Shown piece after piece: positions 35,114-44,113 of a stretch of DNA of 64,000 bases. The position numbers were made by a program, and so were the translations under genes. Position 1 is the first letter of the stretch. The number at the start of each line of letters is the position of its first letter. The notes beneath the pieces were generated by a model. The model searched no databases and was not told the DNA's origin. It saw only the letters and a list, made by a program, of their open reading frames with translations. The DNA comes from Candidatus Sulfotelmatobacter sp. (GTDB taxonomy: Bacteria; Acidobacteriota; Terriglobia; Terriglobales; Acidobacteriaceae), in contig JAOAPI010000150.1 in assembly GCA_025462865.1 (NCBI GenBank), positions 1 through 64,000 on the forward strand. The letters run 5' to 3'.

Positions 35114-36364
35114 TCAAGGGATAATTTTGAACACAGTACCGTAAAGGCAGCAAGACACGGTCCCCGTCGATGTCGTGCCGTACAGATTTCCCTTTCCATC
35201 GAGAGTCAAGACATCGTAAGGAGAATATCCGTCATTGACATCGCCGAAACTATGCAGAACAGTCTGGACCCACTGACCATTTAAGCCGGGGGATAAGCTA
35301 AAGGCAGTACCGCCATAAACTCCATATTCACCATACTCGCTGGTGACTCCATATAAAGTTCCTTTTGCGTCAATCACGAGGCCGGTGGGTAGAGCGCCAT
35401 CCAACCCGCCTGTGAACGAGTACAGCAGGTTCAGGTGCCATCCGCCCGCGGATGGCGAAAGCTCGAAAATGGTGCCGGCAGTACCGCCAGATCCAACTCC
35501 GTATAAATTACCGGCCAAATCGAAAACGAGTGCGCCCACGGGGTTTCCCTCGGCAAATGTCATCTCAGCCAACACACTCTCGTTCCAAACGGTTCCGTTA
35601 CGGGTTAGCATATACACCAGGCCCTGCTTATTAGTTCCTCCGCCCGCCCCGCCGTAGATGTTGCCGGCTTGATCGAGAGTGATCGGACCTGGGCTCCAGC
35701 CGTTGGTCACGCCGCAAAATCGGTGAACCAGAGTCTCTCGCCATCCCGTAGAAGAATGTTTGAGCTGGTAAATCCCGCCGTTGAAATAGTCGCAGGAGTT
35801 GTCTCCGAGCTGTGACACGCTGCCATATAGAGTGCCCGCTCGATCGATAACGATTCCGCTGACGGGAAGCCTGCCATCGCCATTTCCTTTGAAGCTATAC
35901 AGGATTGTCTCCTTCCAGCTTCCATCACCCGCGGGACTTAATTCATAGACCGTGCCGTTGTTGTAAGCGCCGCCATTTGGCGTTGTGCCGTAAAGATTGC
36001 CTGCGGAATCAAAGGTGACTCCCGCATAGGGAGTCTCGGCATCAGTGCCACCTTTAAAACTGTAGAGGATGGAGTAGCGCCATCCTGTAGCTGTGCGGGT
36101 AAGCTTGAACACGCCGCCTCTTTTGAAAGCTCCGCCATACGCACTGGTACCGTAAAGATTGCCAGCCTTGTCGAAGGTGACTCCCGCCCATGGCAAATCG
36201 CCCTGCTGAAAGACGTGCAACAGTTGTTCTGTACTTGCGGAAAAGACTAGGTGAGGCAACATCAAGCAAATCGCAATCGCACCCGCATTAAAGGCTGCAA
36301 GAGTCGCGTTCCGCCGCGGGCGGGGGGCTGTTTGACGCGAAAAGCCATTTGTATCGGTGAACAT
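35114..36364 (-). CDS. secreted GloVer tandem-repeat protein
   Basis: A 416-residue exported protein with a signal sequence (MFTDTNGFSRQTAPRPRRNATL... LMLPHLVFSA) and about seven imperfect repeats of 45-55 residues. Each repeat carries a GNLYGTT-like turn and an LYSFKGG-like strand (for example AGVTFDSAGNLYGTTPNGG). The set resembles a beta-propeller or choice-of-anchor tandem repeat GloVer protein. It probably mediates binding at the cell surface. ATG follows AAGGAG. No C-terminal anchor is visible. Confidence 0.85.
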   Translation of the reverse strand: MFTDTNGFSRQTAPRPRRNATLAAFNAGAIAICLMLPHLVFSASTEQLLHVFQQGDLPWAGVTFDKAGNLYGTSAYGGAFKRGGVFKLTRTATGWRYSILYSFKGGTDAETPYAGVTFDSAGNLYGTTPNGGAYNNGTVYELSPAGDGSWKETILYSFKGNGDGRLPVSGIVIDRAGTLYGSVSQLGDNSCDYFNGGIYQLKHSSTGWRETLVHRFCGVTNGWSPGPITLDQAGNIYGGAGGGTNKQGLVYMLTRNGTVWNESVLAEMTFAEGNPVGALVFDLAGNLYGVGSGGTAGTIFELSPSAGGWHLNLLYSFTGGLDGALPTGLVIDAKGTLYGVTSEYGEYGVYGGTAFSLSPGLNGQWVQTVLHSFGDVNDGYSPYDVLTLDGKGNLYGTTSTGTVSCCLYGTVFKIIP

Positions 36365-36590
36365 TCGAATTCTCCTTGCTGAATGTGTGCCTTCGAAACG
36401 GCTCACCGATCCGTTTCATTCGGCGCATAATTTTACCCAGATAGAAAACTCTGGCAATCCAGTGCTGACGGTATATGCACATGTACATCAAACAACAGTT
36501 TCGTATTATCACGAAAGTAAATTATCTTTTTCTACTCGACACCACCGCCTCAATGATTGAAACTGGCTAGCCAACTGAAAGGACATTTCC

Positions 36591-37202
36591 ATGAAACGCG
36601 TCTTGTTCACGCTCTGCCTGTTCACACTGACAGGCGCACTAGTTCGCGCTACGGCCCAAGTGAATCCCTACAAAGACGGCACTCCCGGCGTCACGGGGTA
36701 TCGCTCAGAGGTGCTGGCAGAAGTCATTGTGCAGGAAGAAAAGTTCACCAGGCTGGCCGAGGCGATTCCCGCTGAGAAATACGCCTGGCGTCCTTCGCCC
36801 GACGTGCGCTCCTTCGCCGAGGTATTCCTGCATGTCGCCACGGCTAATTACAACCTGTACACACTCGTCGGCGCAAAGGTTCCAGAAGGGCTGGACGTGA
36901 AAGGTCTGGAGAAATCCACCACCGACAAAGCGAAGGTTATCGCCACGCTGAAAGATTCTTTCGTCCATGCGAAAAAAGCGATCACGGCGATGCCTGACGC
37001 CGATCTCGAAAAGAGCCTGGATTGGTTCGGCGGCAAGAATACCGAGCGCGGCGTTCTGCTATTCATCGTTCGTCATGGTGCCGAGCATTTGGGGCAGGCG
37101 ATCACCTACGCGCGGATAGTCGGCATCACCCCGCCATGGACGGAAGACACGAAGAAAAAACAAGCTGAGAAGAAGGACGCGCCCGCAAAGGAAAAACAGT
37201 AG
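36591..37202 (+). CDS. exported DinB-fold protein
   Basis: A 203-residue protein with a signal peptide (MKRVLFTLCLFTLTGALVRATA) followed by a DinB/YfiT-like four-helix bundle, about residues 45-185. A metal-binding pattern typical of the fold is present: HVATANYN and an HGAEHLGQAITYAR motif near residue 165. DinB-like proteins are usually cytoplasmic thiol- or metal-dependent transferases; this one is exported and ends in a Lys/Glu-rich tail. Start follows GAAAGGA. Function is unknown. Confidence 0.8.
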   Translation: MKRVLFTLCLFTLTGALVRATAQVNPYKDGTPGVTGYRSEVLAEVIVQEEKFTRLAEAIPAEKYAWRPSPDVRSFAEVFLHVATANYNLYTLVGAKVPEGLDVKGLEKSTTDKAKVIATLKDSFVHAKKAITAMPDADLEKSLDWFGGKNTERGVLLFIVRHGAEHLGQAITYARIVGITPPWTEDTKKKQAEKKDAPAKEKQ

Positions 37203-37219
37203 CAATCATCATGCCGCGA

Positions 37220-37250
37220 TCCTTTCCCATGCTCGTAGCGCGGGGAAGGA
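37220..37250 (+). terminator. possible terminator hairpin after the DinB-fold gene
   Basis: TCCTTTCCC pairs with GGGGAAGGA (one G-U pair) 18 bases after the stop. There is no clear U-tract, so this is weak. Confidence 0.3.
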
Positions 37251-37335
37251 ATCGCTGATGTGATGGCATAATGCGCTCACGCCCCGACTGTAGCGGCGCA
37301 GCCTCTCTCCAGGTGTGCTAAATTTCAAGAACTTC

Positions 37336-38160
37336 ATGGAGAGCGCACCTACTATCTCAACTCGAGGCCTGACCCGCCGCTTTGGAGAATTGATCGCCGT
37401 CGACAACATCGACCTGCGAGTGGCTCCGGGTCAATTCTTTGGATTTCTTGGCCCGAACGGCGCAGGGAAATCTACCACCATCAAAATGCTTACAGGGCTG
37501 CTCGCACCGAGCTCGGGTCAGATCGAAATTCTGGGGCTGGATCTGGAAAAACATCCCGTCGAAGTGAAGCGCCAAATCGGCGTCGTGCCCGAAGGCATGG
37601 CACTGTTTGGGCGGCTTACTGGATCGGAGTTCCTAACCTTCGCCGGACGCATGTATGGACTCGACCGCGAAACCGCGGCCAAGCGCACGGCTGAACTGCT
37701 GGACTTCATGCAACTCGCCGATCAGCAGAAAAAGCTGGTCACCGACTATTCGCATGGCATGCAGAAGAAGCTGGCGATGGCGGCGGCTGTGATTCATGGT
37801 CCGAAGGTGTTATTTCTCGACGAACCATTCGAGGGCGTGGATGCTATCGCCGCTGGGACCTTGAAGGCAATGCTCCAAGGTATGATCGCGCGCGGCGCAA
37901 CGATTTTTCTTACGTCACATGTCCTCGAAATCGTGGAACGGCTGTGCAGTCACGTCGCCATTATTCATCAGGGGAAGCTGGTGGCACAGGGATCGCTTGA
38001 AGAATTACGCGCCGGAGTGGAGGCCGGCACGCCCGGATCAGGTGATAGCGGCAGCGAAGGTTCCAGACCATCCGACGAAAAAATGACGCTGGAACAAATT
38101 TTCCTGCGCACTGTGGGGGGTTCGCGCCGTGCCGAACATGAGCTTTCGTGGCTGGCATAA
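37336..38160 (+). CDS. ABC transporter ATP-binding protein
   Basis: A 274-residue ABC ATPase. Walker A GPNGAGKSTTIK, signature YSHGMQKKLAMAAA and Walker B VLFLDEPFEGVDA are complete. It is of the ABC-2 exporter type (Ccm/Nod/YxlF-like). The C-terminal region after the ATPase core is an added charged Gly/Ser linker. It overlaps nothing but lies 11 bases before the permease, so the two form a two-gene exporter. An in-frame GTG at 37315 would add seven residues. Substrate is unknown. Confidence 0.92.
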   Translation: MESAPTISTRGLTRRFGELIAVDNIDLRVAPGQFFGFLGPNGAGKSTTIKMLTGLLAPSSGQIEILGLDLEKHPVEVKRQIGVVPEGMALFGRLTGSEFLTFAGRMYGLDRETAAKRTAELLDFMQLADQQKKLVTDYSHGMQKKLAMAAAVIHGPKVLFLDEPFEGVDAIAAGTLKAMLQGMIARGATIFLTSHVLEIVERLCSHVAIIHQGKLVAQGSLEELRAGVEAGTPGSGDSGSEGSRPSDEKMTLEQIFLRTVGGSRRAEHELSWLA

Positions 38161-38170
38161 AGGGCTTTCT

Positions 38171-39835
38171 ATGATGAGCACCGTCAGCCAAACAGGAATA
38201 CGAACCGGGCAACTGGCCGCTATCGCGTGGCTCCGATGGAAACTCTTTGTCAACTCGCTGCGGACGTCGCGGGGCGTTCTGGAATTGATCTCACGCGTTT
38301 TCATCTCGCTTGCGTTCGCGATTGGCGGATTGGGCGGCGGGATGGGCATGGCCATCATGGCCTCTATTTTTATTTCCGAAGGCAAGCCCGGGATGCTTGC
38401 GGTCGTGTTGTGGCCAGTGTTTTTGTTCTGGCAGCTCTTCCCCGTTATGGCGACCGCCTTCACCAACAATCCAGATTCTTCCGACCTGCTCCGCTTCCCT
38501 CTCAGCTACCGTTCGTATTTTCTGGTGCGCATGGCTTACGGGACGTTCGATCCGGTGACGGTTCTGGTTGGTTTGTGGTCGTTGGGAATCCTCGCGGGCG
38601 TGGGATTTGCGAAACCTGCACTGTTGCCGTGGACATTGCTTGTGCTGCTGGTGTTTGCGGCCTTCAATCTTCTTTTCATGCAAATGACTTTCGCGTGGGT
38701 GGAGCGCTGGCTGGCGCAGCGACGCACACGTGAAATCATGGGCGTGCTATTTGTCCTGTTGATGCTGAGCTTTCAATTGATCGGCCCCCTCGTTAGACAC
38801 TTCGGCAAGCGAGCCCGTCCAGACGTGCAACGATTCGTAGAAGTTCTAGGCCCGGTGCAAGGCATTCTTCCCCCAGGGCTGGCCGCCGACGCCATCGCGC
38901 AAATGGTGTTGTCGCGGTTCACGGTGGCGCTCAGTTCGCTGGCGCTGTTGTGCGCCTTCGTACTTGTCATCGGCTACTTTCTGCACGTGCGTCTGCTGGC
39001 GCAGTATCGCGGAGAGAATCTCAGCGAAGTGGCCGCTGTATCGGCGCTGCCCGAAGAGCGATTTCTCCGACTGGGCTGGAAGCTTCCCGGATTCTCGGCA
39101 CCGGTAGCTGCCGTCTTCGAAAAAGAAATTCGTTATCTTCTTCGCAGCGGACCCATGCTACTGACCCTGATCATGCCGATTTTTGTGCTCGTCATTTTCC
39201 GTTTGGGGCCAATGAGCCCAGCCCGTCACTCTGGAGGTCTTTTCGGACGCACGTCCGACATGGCATTTCCTTCGGCTGTGGCATACACACTGCTGGTGTT
39301 GACGAATCTGGCTTACAACAACTTTGGGGGCGATGCGGCCGGCATTCAGTTCTTCTATGCGTCGCCGGTTCGCTTTCGCGAGATCGTGCTGGCCAAGAAC
39401 CTTACCCACGCGAGCATTCTGGCAATTGAAGCGGTGCTGGCGTGGATGGCAGTTAGCCTTCTATACCGTCCGCCCGCACTCGACGTTACGATCGCGGCGC
39501 TTGCTGGCCTGCTATTCGCTGTGCCCGTGAATTTCTCGGCGGGAAACGTGTTGTCGATCTATTCGCCGAAGAAGTTGGACTATAGCTCGTTCGGACGCCA
39601 ACGCGCCTCACAGGTGACGGTGCTGATCAGCTTCGGAGTGCAGATCGTCGTCGTTGGGATCGGAGCGTTGGCGTTCTGGATCGCGGGACGTTATGGAAAC
39701 TTCTGGATCGCGACCTTTATCTTGCTGCTGCTCGCGGGGATTTCTTTTTCGATTTATGGGATGATTCTTAATCGCATAGACAATCTCGCGCTGGCGCGTC
39801 GGGAAACGCTGATGGCGGAACTCTGCCGGGCTTGA
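38171..39835 (+). CDS. ABC-2 type exporter permease
   Basis: A 554-residue integral membrane protein with about ten to twelve predicted membrane segments in two groups separated by a soluble loop (around LSEVAAVSALPEERFLRLG). It is translationally close to the ATPase gene. Large permeases of this length resemble the acidobacterial and actinobacterial exporters with FXXF-type loops; no family signature allows a substrate to be named. The ATG at 38171 follows AAAGGG. There is no periplasmic adaptor gene in the cluster. Confidence 0.82.
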   Translation: MMSTVSQTGIRTGQLAAIAWLRWKLFVNSLRTSRGVLELISRVFISLAFAIGGLGGGMGMAIMASIFISEGKPGMLAVVLWPVFLFWQLFPVMATAFTNNPDSSDLLRFPLSYRSYFLVRMAYGTFDPVTVLVGLWSLGILAGVGFAKPALLPWTLLVLLVFAAFNLLFMQMTFAWVERWLAQRRTREIMGVLFVLLMLSFQLIGPLVRHFGKRARPDVQRFVEVLGPVQGILPPGLAADAIAQMVLSRFTVALSSLALLCAFVLVIGYFLHVRLLAQYRGENLSEVAAVSALPEERFLRLGWKLPGFSAPVAAVFEKEIRYLLRSGPMLLTLIMPIFVLVIFRLGPMSPARHSGGLFGRTSDMAFPSAVAYTLLVLTNLAYNNFGGDAAGIQFFYASPVRFREIVLAKNLTHASILAIEAVLAWMAVSLLYRPPALDVTIAALAGLLFAVPVNFSAGNVLSIYSPKKLDYSSFGRQRASQVTVLISFGVQIVVVGIGALAFWIAGRYGNFWIATFILLLLAGISFSIYGMILNRIDNLALARRETLMAELCRA

Positions 39836-39952
39836 CGGTTCCAGTCTTACCTACATTTGGCGTCTTCGATTTGCAGGTTGCGCGAAGTGCAGTGCGCGAC
39901 CTAAAATGCGTTGCTCGTCCGCGAGCCATCCGCTACTCACCCCGGAGGCAAC

Positions 39953-40417
39953 ATGAAAGCAAGAACTAGCATATTGACGCTGGTAACGTTATTTGCAGGA
40001 GTGACAATGTGCTTCGCTGCAAATCCGAATATGGGAACCTGGAAACTGAACGAAGCCAAATCGAAGTTAAGTCCCGGAATGCCGAAAAATCTCACGGTGG
40101 TCTATGAGGCCGCCGGCGATAGCATTAAGGGCACGATAGACGGTGTTGACGGCCAAGGAAAGCCGACGCACAACGAGTGGATCGGAAAGTTCGACGGAAA
40201 AGATTATCCGGTTACCGGGGATTCGATGTCAGACACGCGGGCGATCAAGCAGATCGATGACCACACCTACGAGTTGACGGTCAAGAAAAATGGCAAAGCT
40301 ACGATGACCGGTCGAGCTGCCGTTTCTGCTGATGGCAAGAGCCGCACGGTCACTGTGAGCGGAACTGACATGGCAGGCAAGAAGGTCACAAGCACCGCTG
40401 TTTACGACAAACAGTAA
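39953..40417 (+). CDS. small secreted beta-rich protein
   Basis: A 154-residue exported protein: signal peptide MKARTSILTLVTLFAGVTMCFA, then a domain starting NMGTWKLNEAKSKLSPG. The pattern of alternating strands (KNLTVVYEAAGDSIKGTIDG, HTYELTVKKNGK, SRTVTVSGTD) suggests a lipocalin-like or calycin-like barrel, which occurs often in acidobacterial exported proteins. Ligand is unknown. ATG follows GGAGG. A terminator follows. Confidence 0.78.
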   Translation: MKARTSILTLVTLFAGVTMCFAANPNMGTWKLNEAKSKLSPGMPKNLTVVYEAAGDSIKGTIDGVDGQGKPTHNEWIGKFDGKDYPVTGDSMSDTRAIKQIDDHTYELTVKKNGKATMTGRAAVSADGKSRTVTVSGTDMAGKKVTSTAVYDKQ

Positions 40418-40442
40418 AGGGGTGATGGATCACCTTGCGCAT

Positions 40443-40475
40443 ACCCTTCCTCCTGACCTCGCGGGGAAGGGTTTT
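40443..40475 (+). terminator. intrinsic terminator
   Basis: ACCCTTCC and GGAAGGGT form an 8-bp stem with a 14-base loop followed by TTTGCATTTT, downstream of the small secreted protein gene. Confidence 0.7.
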
Positions 40476-40510
40476 GCATTTTCAGCGCGCACGTAACATT
40501 GCACGCGTTT

Positions 40511-41284
40511 TCATTTCGCTTCGGGATTCGTCAGGAAGCGATATCCTACTCCGCGCACGGTCAGCAAGTGACGTGGCTGCGCCGGATCGTCTTCGATATA
40601 ACGCCGCAGTCGTACCATAAAGTTGTCGATTGCACGCGTGTCGGTGTCCTCGTGCAGGTCCCAGACTTCTTCAAGAATCTGTTTGCGGGAAACTACCCGG
40701 CCATCGTTACGTACCAAGTGACGCAGCAATTCTGATTCCATTAAAGTCAGATGGATTACGTTGTCACCTGCATGCAATTCGAGAGTTCCAAAATCTATGG
40801 TTTTGCCGCTGAAGGAAAATGTTCCGAAATCACTAACGTTATGCGGGTCGGACGAGGACTGATCGGACCCGGGACCGGTGTCCGATATTCCGGGAGCACG
40901 CATAGTACCCATCCATTGACTGCGGCGCAATAATCCTTGCAGGCGCGCCAGGAGGATTGAAAGATCGAAGGGCTTGGGCAAATAATCGTCGGCGCCCGCT
41001 GCAAAACCCTTGAGCACATCCTCGGGACTGCCGCGAGCGGTGAGCATAAGCACCGGCACGTAGTTCCGGGCCGCGCGCAGTTCTGAAACCACACTGAAAC
41101 CATCTTTCCCCGGCAGCATAATGTCGAGGACGATGACATCGAACTTTTCTTTTTTTTCGATCAGGCGATCTGTAGCGGACTCCCCATCCCCAACAACCTC
41201 AGCTGAATAGCCTTCCGCCTGCAGGTTGAAGCGCAAACCCTGCGCCAGATGAGCCTCATCTTCGACCACGAGCACGCGGCTCAT
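40511..41284 (-). CDS. OmpR-family response regulator
   Basis: A 257-residue two-component regulator. The receiver domain has the acidic pocket VEDEAH, the phosphoacceptor Asp in VLDIMLPGKDG (about residue 55) and Lys in LPKPFDL. The C-terminal winged helix has LTLMESELLRHLVRN, KQILEEVWD and GVGYRFL as in OmpR/PhoB. The linker between domains is unusually long, about 35 residues. The kinase gene overlaps its start by four bases, so they are cotranslated. Targets cannot be read from this window. Confidence 0.95.
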   Translation of the reverse strand: MSRVLVVEDEAHLAQGLRFNLQAEGYSAEVVGDGESATDRLIEKKEKFDVIVLDIMLPGKDGFSVVSELRAARNYVPVLMLTARGSPEDVLKGFAAGADDYLPKPFDLSILLARLQGLLRRSQWMGTMRAPGISDTGPGSDQSSSDPHNVSDFGTFSFSGKTIDFGTLELHAGDNVIHLTLMESELLRHLVRNDGRVVSRKQILEEVWDLHEDTDTRAIDNFMVRLRRYIEDDPAQPRHLLTVRGVGYRFLTNPEAK

Positions 41285-42192
41285 GCCATCGCCCTCGGCA
41301 GCTCCATCGTGATCGTAGTGCCCTTGCCTTCGCCCTCGCTCCTGGCAAATACTTTGCCACCGTGTTTGTGCGCAATCGATTTCACAATAAATAACCCGAG
41401 CCCGGTGCCCTTCACGTGTGCCAGGGAACGGTGGCTGACGCGGTAGAAACGCTTGAAGATGCTTTTCAGATCGTCGGGGGGGATGCCAACGCCGCGGTCC
41501 TCAACCACGAGGGCAATACGCTTTTCGTCGGGCATATTTAACGAGACGCTCACCTCTACGTCATCACCGGAATACTTGATGGCATTGTCGAGAAGGTTGA
41601 AGACGGCAGTGCGAAGATCGTCCATGCTGCCAAGAACACGCATCCCCGCACCGTTGTTCGAAGCTTCCCGGTAGCGAATAGCTTCGGGCGGCAAGTGATG
41701 GCGCGTGCGCGCTGCGTCCATGCAGTCGCGAACCAACTGGCTCATGTCGACTGGGGCGGTCCTCTCCCGTCCAGCTTTCCTGTCTCCCGCACGCCCCGCC
41801 CGCAGGACCTGTTCCACTGTCTCTGTCAGGCGATCCGTATCGCTGAGCATCAAGCGATAGAACTCCTGCTTCTGCTCTTCCGGCAAGTTCAGTCGCTGCA
41901 AAGTTTCCAGGTGCAGGCGGATGGATGCGACCGGAGTTTTGAGTTCATGAGTAACGGCGTTAATGAAACTGTCGTGCTGCTCGCTCCGGCGAATTTCGCG
42001 CACCAGGAAGCTTGTGTTCACGATCATGCCGGCGATAATCAGCGCAAAAAAGATGATGCCAAAGAACAGCAGCACTCCCTGCCGCCAGTTGAGAATGATC
42101 CATCCAACGTTGAGTGCAACCGCCAGCGCCACCAAGGCAATGCCCAGGCAGAGAAAGAAAACGATAGTTCCGCGGCGGCTCGTGATGCGCAT
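41281..42192 (-). CDS. sensor histidine kinase
   Basis: A 303-residue membrane kinase. Two membrane segments lie within the first 62 residues with a very short (about 5-residue) periplasmic loop, so sensing is probably within the membrane. There is no HAMP domain. The dimerisation domain has the phospho-acceptor His in FINAVTHELKTPVASIRLH. The ATPase has LLDNAIKYS, EDRGVGIPPDDLKSIF and GTGLGLFIVKSIAHKHGG. It precedes and overlaps the response regulator gene. Confidence 0.94.
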   Translation of the reverse strand: MRITSRRGTIVFFLCLGIALVALAVALNVGWIILNWRQGVLLFFGIIFFALIIAGMIVNTSFLVREIRRSEQHDSFINAVTHELKTPVASIRLHLETLQRLNLPEEQKQEFYRLMLSDTDRLTETVEQVLRAGRAGDRKAGRERTAPVDMSQLVRDCMDAARTRHHLPPEAIRYREASNNGAGMRVLGSMDDLRTAVFNLLDNAIKYSGDDVEVSVSLNMPDEKRIALVVEDRGVGIPPDDLKSIFKRFYRVSHRSLAHVKGTGLGLFIVKSIAHKHGGKVFARSEGEGKGTTITMELPRAMA

Positions 42193-42260
42193 GGCGTCAC
42201 GCTGATTTTAACGCGTCAGAGGCCTCATCTGTTGCCGCGCCGGGTTAAGGAGCAAAATCT

Positions 42261-42289
42261 TAAACACAGGGAGGAACACAGGGTAAACC
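42261..42289. repeat. degenerate intergenic repeat, variant of 14794-14822
   Basis: TAAACACAGGGAGGAACACAG followed by GGTAAACC is a diverged copy of the ACCACAG...ACACAGAGG motif, between the sensor kinase and the desaturase terminator. GGGTAAAC here also forms an inverted repeat with GTTTACCC at 42323-42330. Confidence 0.35.
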
Positions 42290-42336
42290 AAGTCGTTTGA
42301 ACCTCCGTGACATTTGTGTTGAGTTTACCCGCACGC

Positions 42337-42367
42337 AAAAAAAACCCCGATCGTAATGATCGGGGTT
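42337..42367 (-). terminator. intrinsic terminator of the desaturase gene
   Basis: AACCCCGATC and GATCGGGGTT form a perfect 10-bp stem with a 5-base loop, followed on the minus strand by TTTTTT. It lies 24 bases after the stop. Confidence 0.92.
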
Positions 42368-42390
42368 GAATCTCTGGAATGCATGACAGT

Positions 42391-43305
42391 CTAATCGCCC
42401 GCCGCTGCACCCTCTGCTAGACCGCCAGTCACCAAATGTCCATTTGGCGCTGCGACCAGCCCGTTCTCCAGGTCAGCCAGCCTTACGCGTTTGACGTCCC
42501 AGGCCAGCCCGAGCGTCTTTAGCGTCCAGATGCCGTACCAGTTCACATCGACTTCATACCAGGTAAAGCCGTGCTGCGCCGCGGTCGGATGCGCGTGATG
42601 ATTGTTGTGCCAGCCTTCGCCGAACGTCAGCAGGGCAACCCACCAGCTGTTGGTGGAAAGATCACGCGTCGTGAATCGGCGTGTGCCCCAGGAATGCGTG
42701 GCAGAATTCACCAGCCAGGTAGCGTGCAGGCCAACCACTGTGCGCACGAAAATTCCCCACATCAAAAATGGCAGTCCGCCAATGGCAAGCAGTATGACGC
42801 CCAACACGATCATGGGCACGTAATGATATTTCGTAATCCAAACGTGGAATTTGTCTTTCGCAAGATCGGGAACATACCGGGCCAAGGTGGTTGTGTCATG
42901 GTGCATGGATTTGCCCATGAGAATCCAGCCCATGTGCGCCCACCATTTTCCATCGATCGGCGAATGCGGGTCGCCATCCTGGTCGGAATATTGATGGTGA
43001 ATACGGTGCGTGGCCACCCAGAAAATCGGGCCGCCCTCGAGTGCGAGTGTGGCGCAGACGGTCAGGAAATACTCGACCCACTTCGGCGTCTTGTAGCCGC
43101 GATGCGTCAGCAGGCGATGATAGCTCATGCCGATGCCAAGGCTTCCCGAAACCCACCACAGGAACATGGCGACGAACAAGGCTTTCCACGTAAAGAAGAA
43201 AAGTGCCGCCACGGCTCCGACGTGAAACAGCGTCATAAACACCGCTGTCACCCAATTGATTTCATCACTTGAAGCTTGTCGTTTTTCCAGGCTCTCCAGT
43301 TCCAT
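42391..43305 (-). CDS. acyl-CoA (delta-9-type) fatty-acid desaturase
   Basis: An integral-membrane, diiron fatty-acid desaturase. The three histidine boxes are clear: [17 protein letters not shown] and HNNHHAHP, with further His residues in [10 protein letters not shown] and [14 protein letters not shown]. About 304 residues. It probably introduces a double bond in membrane acyl chains at the cytoplasmic membrane. The ATG at 43305 is chosen; an in-frame TTG six codons upstream is possible but has no better ribosome binding site. It has its own terminator. Confidence 0.93.
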   Translation of the reverse strand: MELESLEKRQASSDEINWVTAVFMTLFHVGAVAALFFFTWKALFVAMFLWWVSGSLGIGMSYHRLLTHRGYKTPKWVEYFLTVCATLALEGGPIFWVATHRIHHQYSDQDGDPHSPIDGKWWAHMGWILMGKSMHHDTTTLARYVPDLAKDKFHVWITKYHYVPMIVLGVILLAIGGLPFLMWGIFVRTVVGLHATWLVNSATHSWGTRRFTTRDLSTNSWWVALLTFGEGWHNNHHAHPTAAQHGFTWYEVDVNWYGIWTLKTLGLAWDVKRVRLADLENGLVAAPNGHLVTGGLAEGAAAGD

Positions 43306-43435
43306 TTCCACGAGGGTCCCCAATTCGGCTGGTTTTGAATCCGCTACCGCTTTATCTAACGTATCAAGACTCGCGACCGGTCACTGTAATACTTGTGTAA
43401 TAGCCGACTTTGGGGCATTACGGAGGTATTAGAAC

Positions 43436-43467
43436 CACAAAAAAGGGGCGCAGTTAGCACCGCGCCC
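43436..43467 (-). terminator. intrinsic terminator of the VOC gene
   Basis: GGGCGC and GCGCCC form a 6-bp stem, followed on the minus strand by CTTTTTTG, 43 bases after the stop. Confidence 0.75.
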
Positions 43468-43509
43468 TGCCTAACGCAATCAAAATTCCAAGCTGCTTTT
43501 AAGATCCGT

Positions 43510-43986
43510 TCACGCCGTTTTGAGCATCTGCTTCATGAACTCATCCTGGGCCTGTTCAATCTCTTCCGAAGACATGTCGCGTGTGTGGGTTGCAATCGAC
43601 CACTTGTGCCCGAAAGGATCGACAAGTTTGCCATAGCGATCGCCCCAGAACATGTCGGTGACTGGCATTTCGACGTTTGCTCCCGCCTTGGTGGCACGCT
43701 CAAAAGCGGAGTCCACATCCTCGACATAGATGTGTAACCCCATTCCACTGCCACCAATAGATTGCGGCGACAAAGTTCCAAATTGCGGAGATTCATCGGC
43801 GAGCATGAAGAGCGAATCGCCAATTCGCAATTCGGCATGCATGACCTTGCCGTCGGGTCCTTTCATGACGCCTTTTTCTTCGGCGCCAAACGCCTTCTTG
43901 TAGAACTCAATGGCGCGAGCGGCGTCGCGCACAGTCAGGTAGGGAGTAAGAGTGTGGTAGCCCTTGGGAATTCGTTGAACAGCCAT
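43510..43986 (-). CDS. VOC-family (PhnB-like) protein
   Basis: A 158-residue member of the vicinal-oxygen-chelate fold. The opening IPKGYHTLTPYLTVRDAARAIEFYKKAFGAEE and the later WGDRYGKLVDPFGHKWSIATH are characteristic of the PhnB/YycE-like glyoxalase group. Candidate metal ligands are present, including His in VMHAELRIGD and Glu. The reaction is not known. ATG follows AGGAGG. It is monocistronic. Confidence 0.88.
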   Translation of the reverse strand: MAVQRIPKGYHTLTPYLTVRDAARAIEFYKKAFGAEEKGVMKGPDGKVMHAELRIGDSLFMLADESPQFGTLSPQSIGGSGMGLHIYVEDVDSAFERATKAGANVEMPVTDMFWGDRYGKLVDPFGHKWSIATHTRDMSSEEIEQAQDEFMKQMLKTA

Positions 43987-44113
43987 GATGTCCTCCTAAT
44001 ATTCCAATTTATTGGCGCCAATCTAGGGGAAACGAAGTCTACATCAAAAGGAGAAGCTGGTTTGTCAAAGCAATATTAAAACCGGTTGTTGGGAGTGCGA
44101 CAATCAGCGATCT

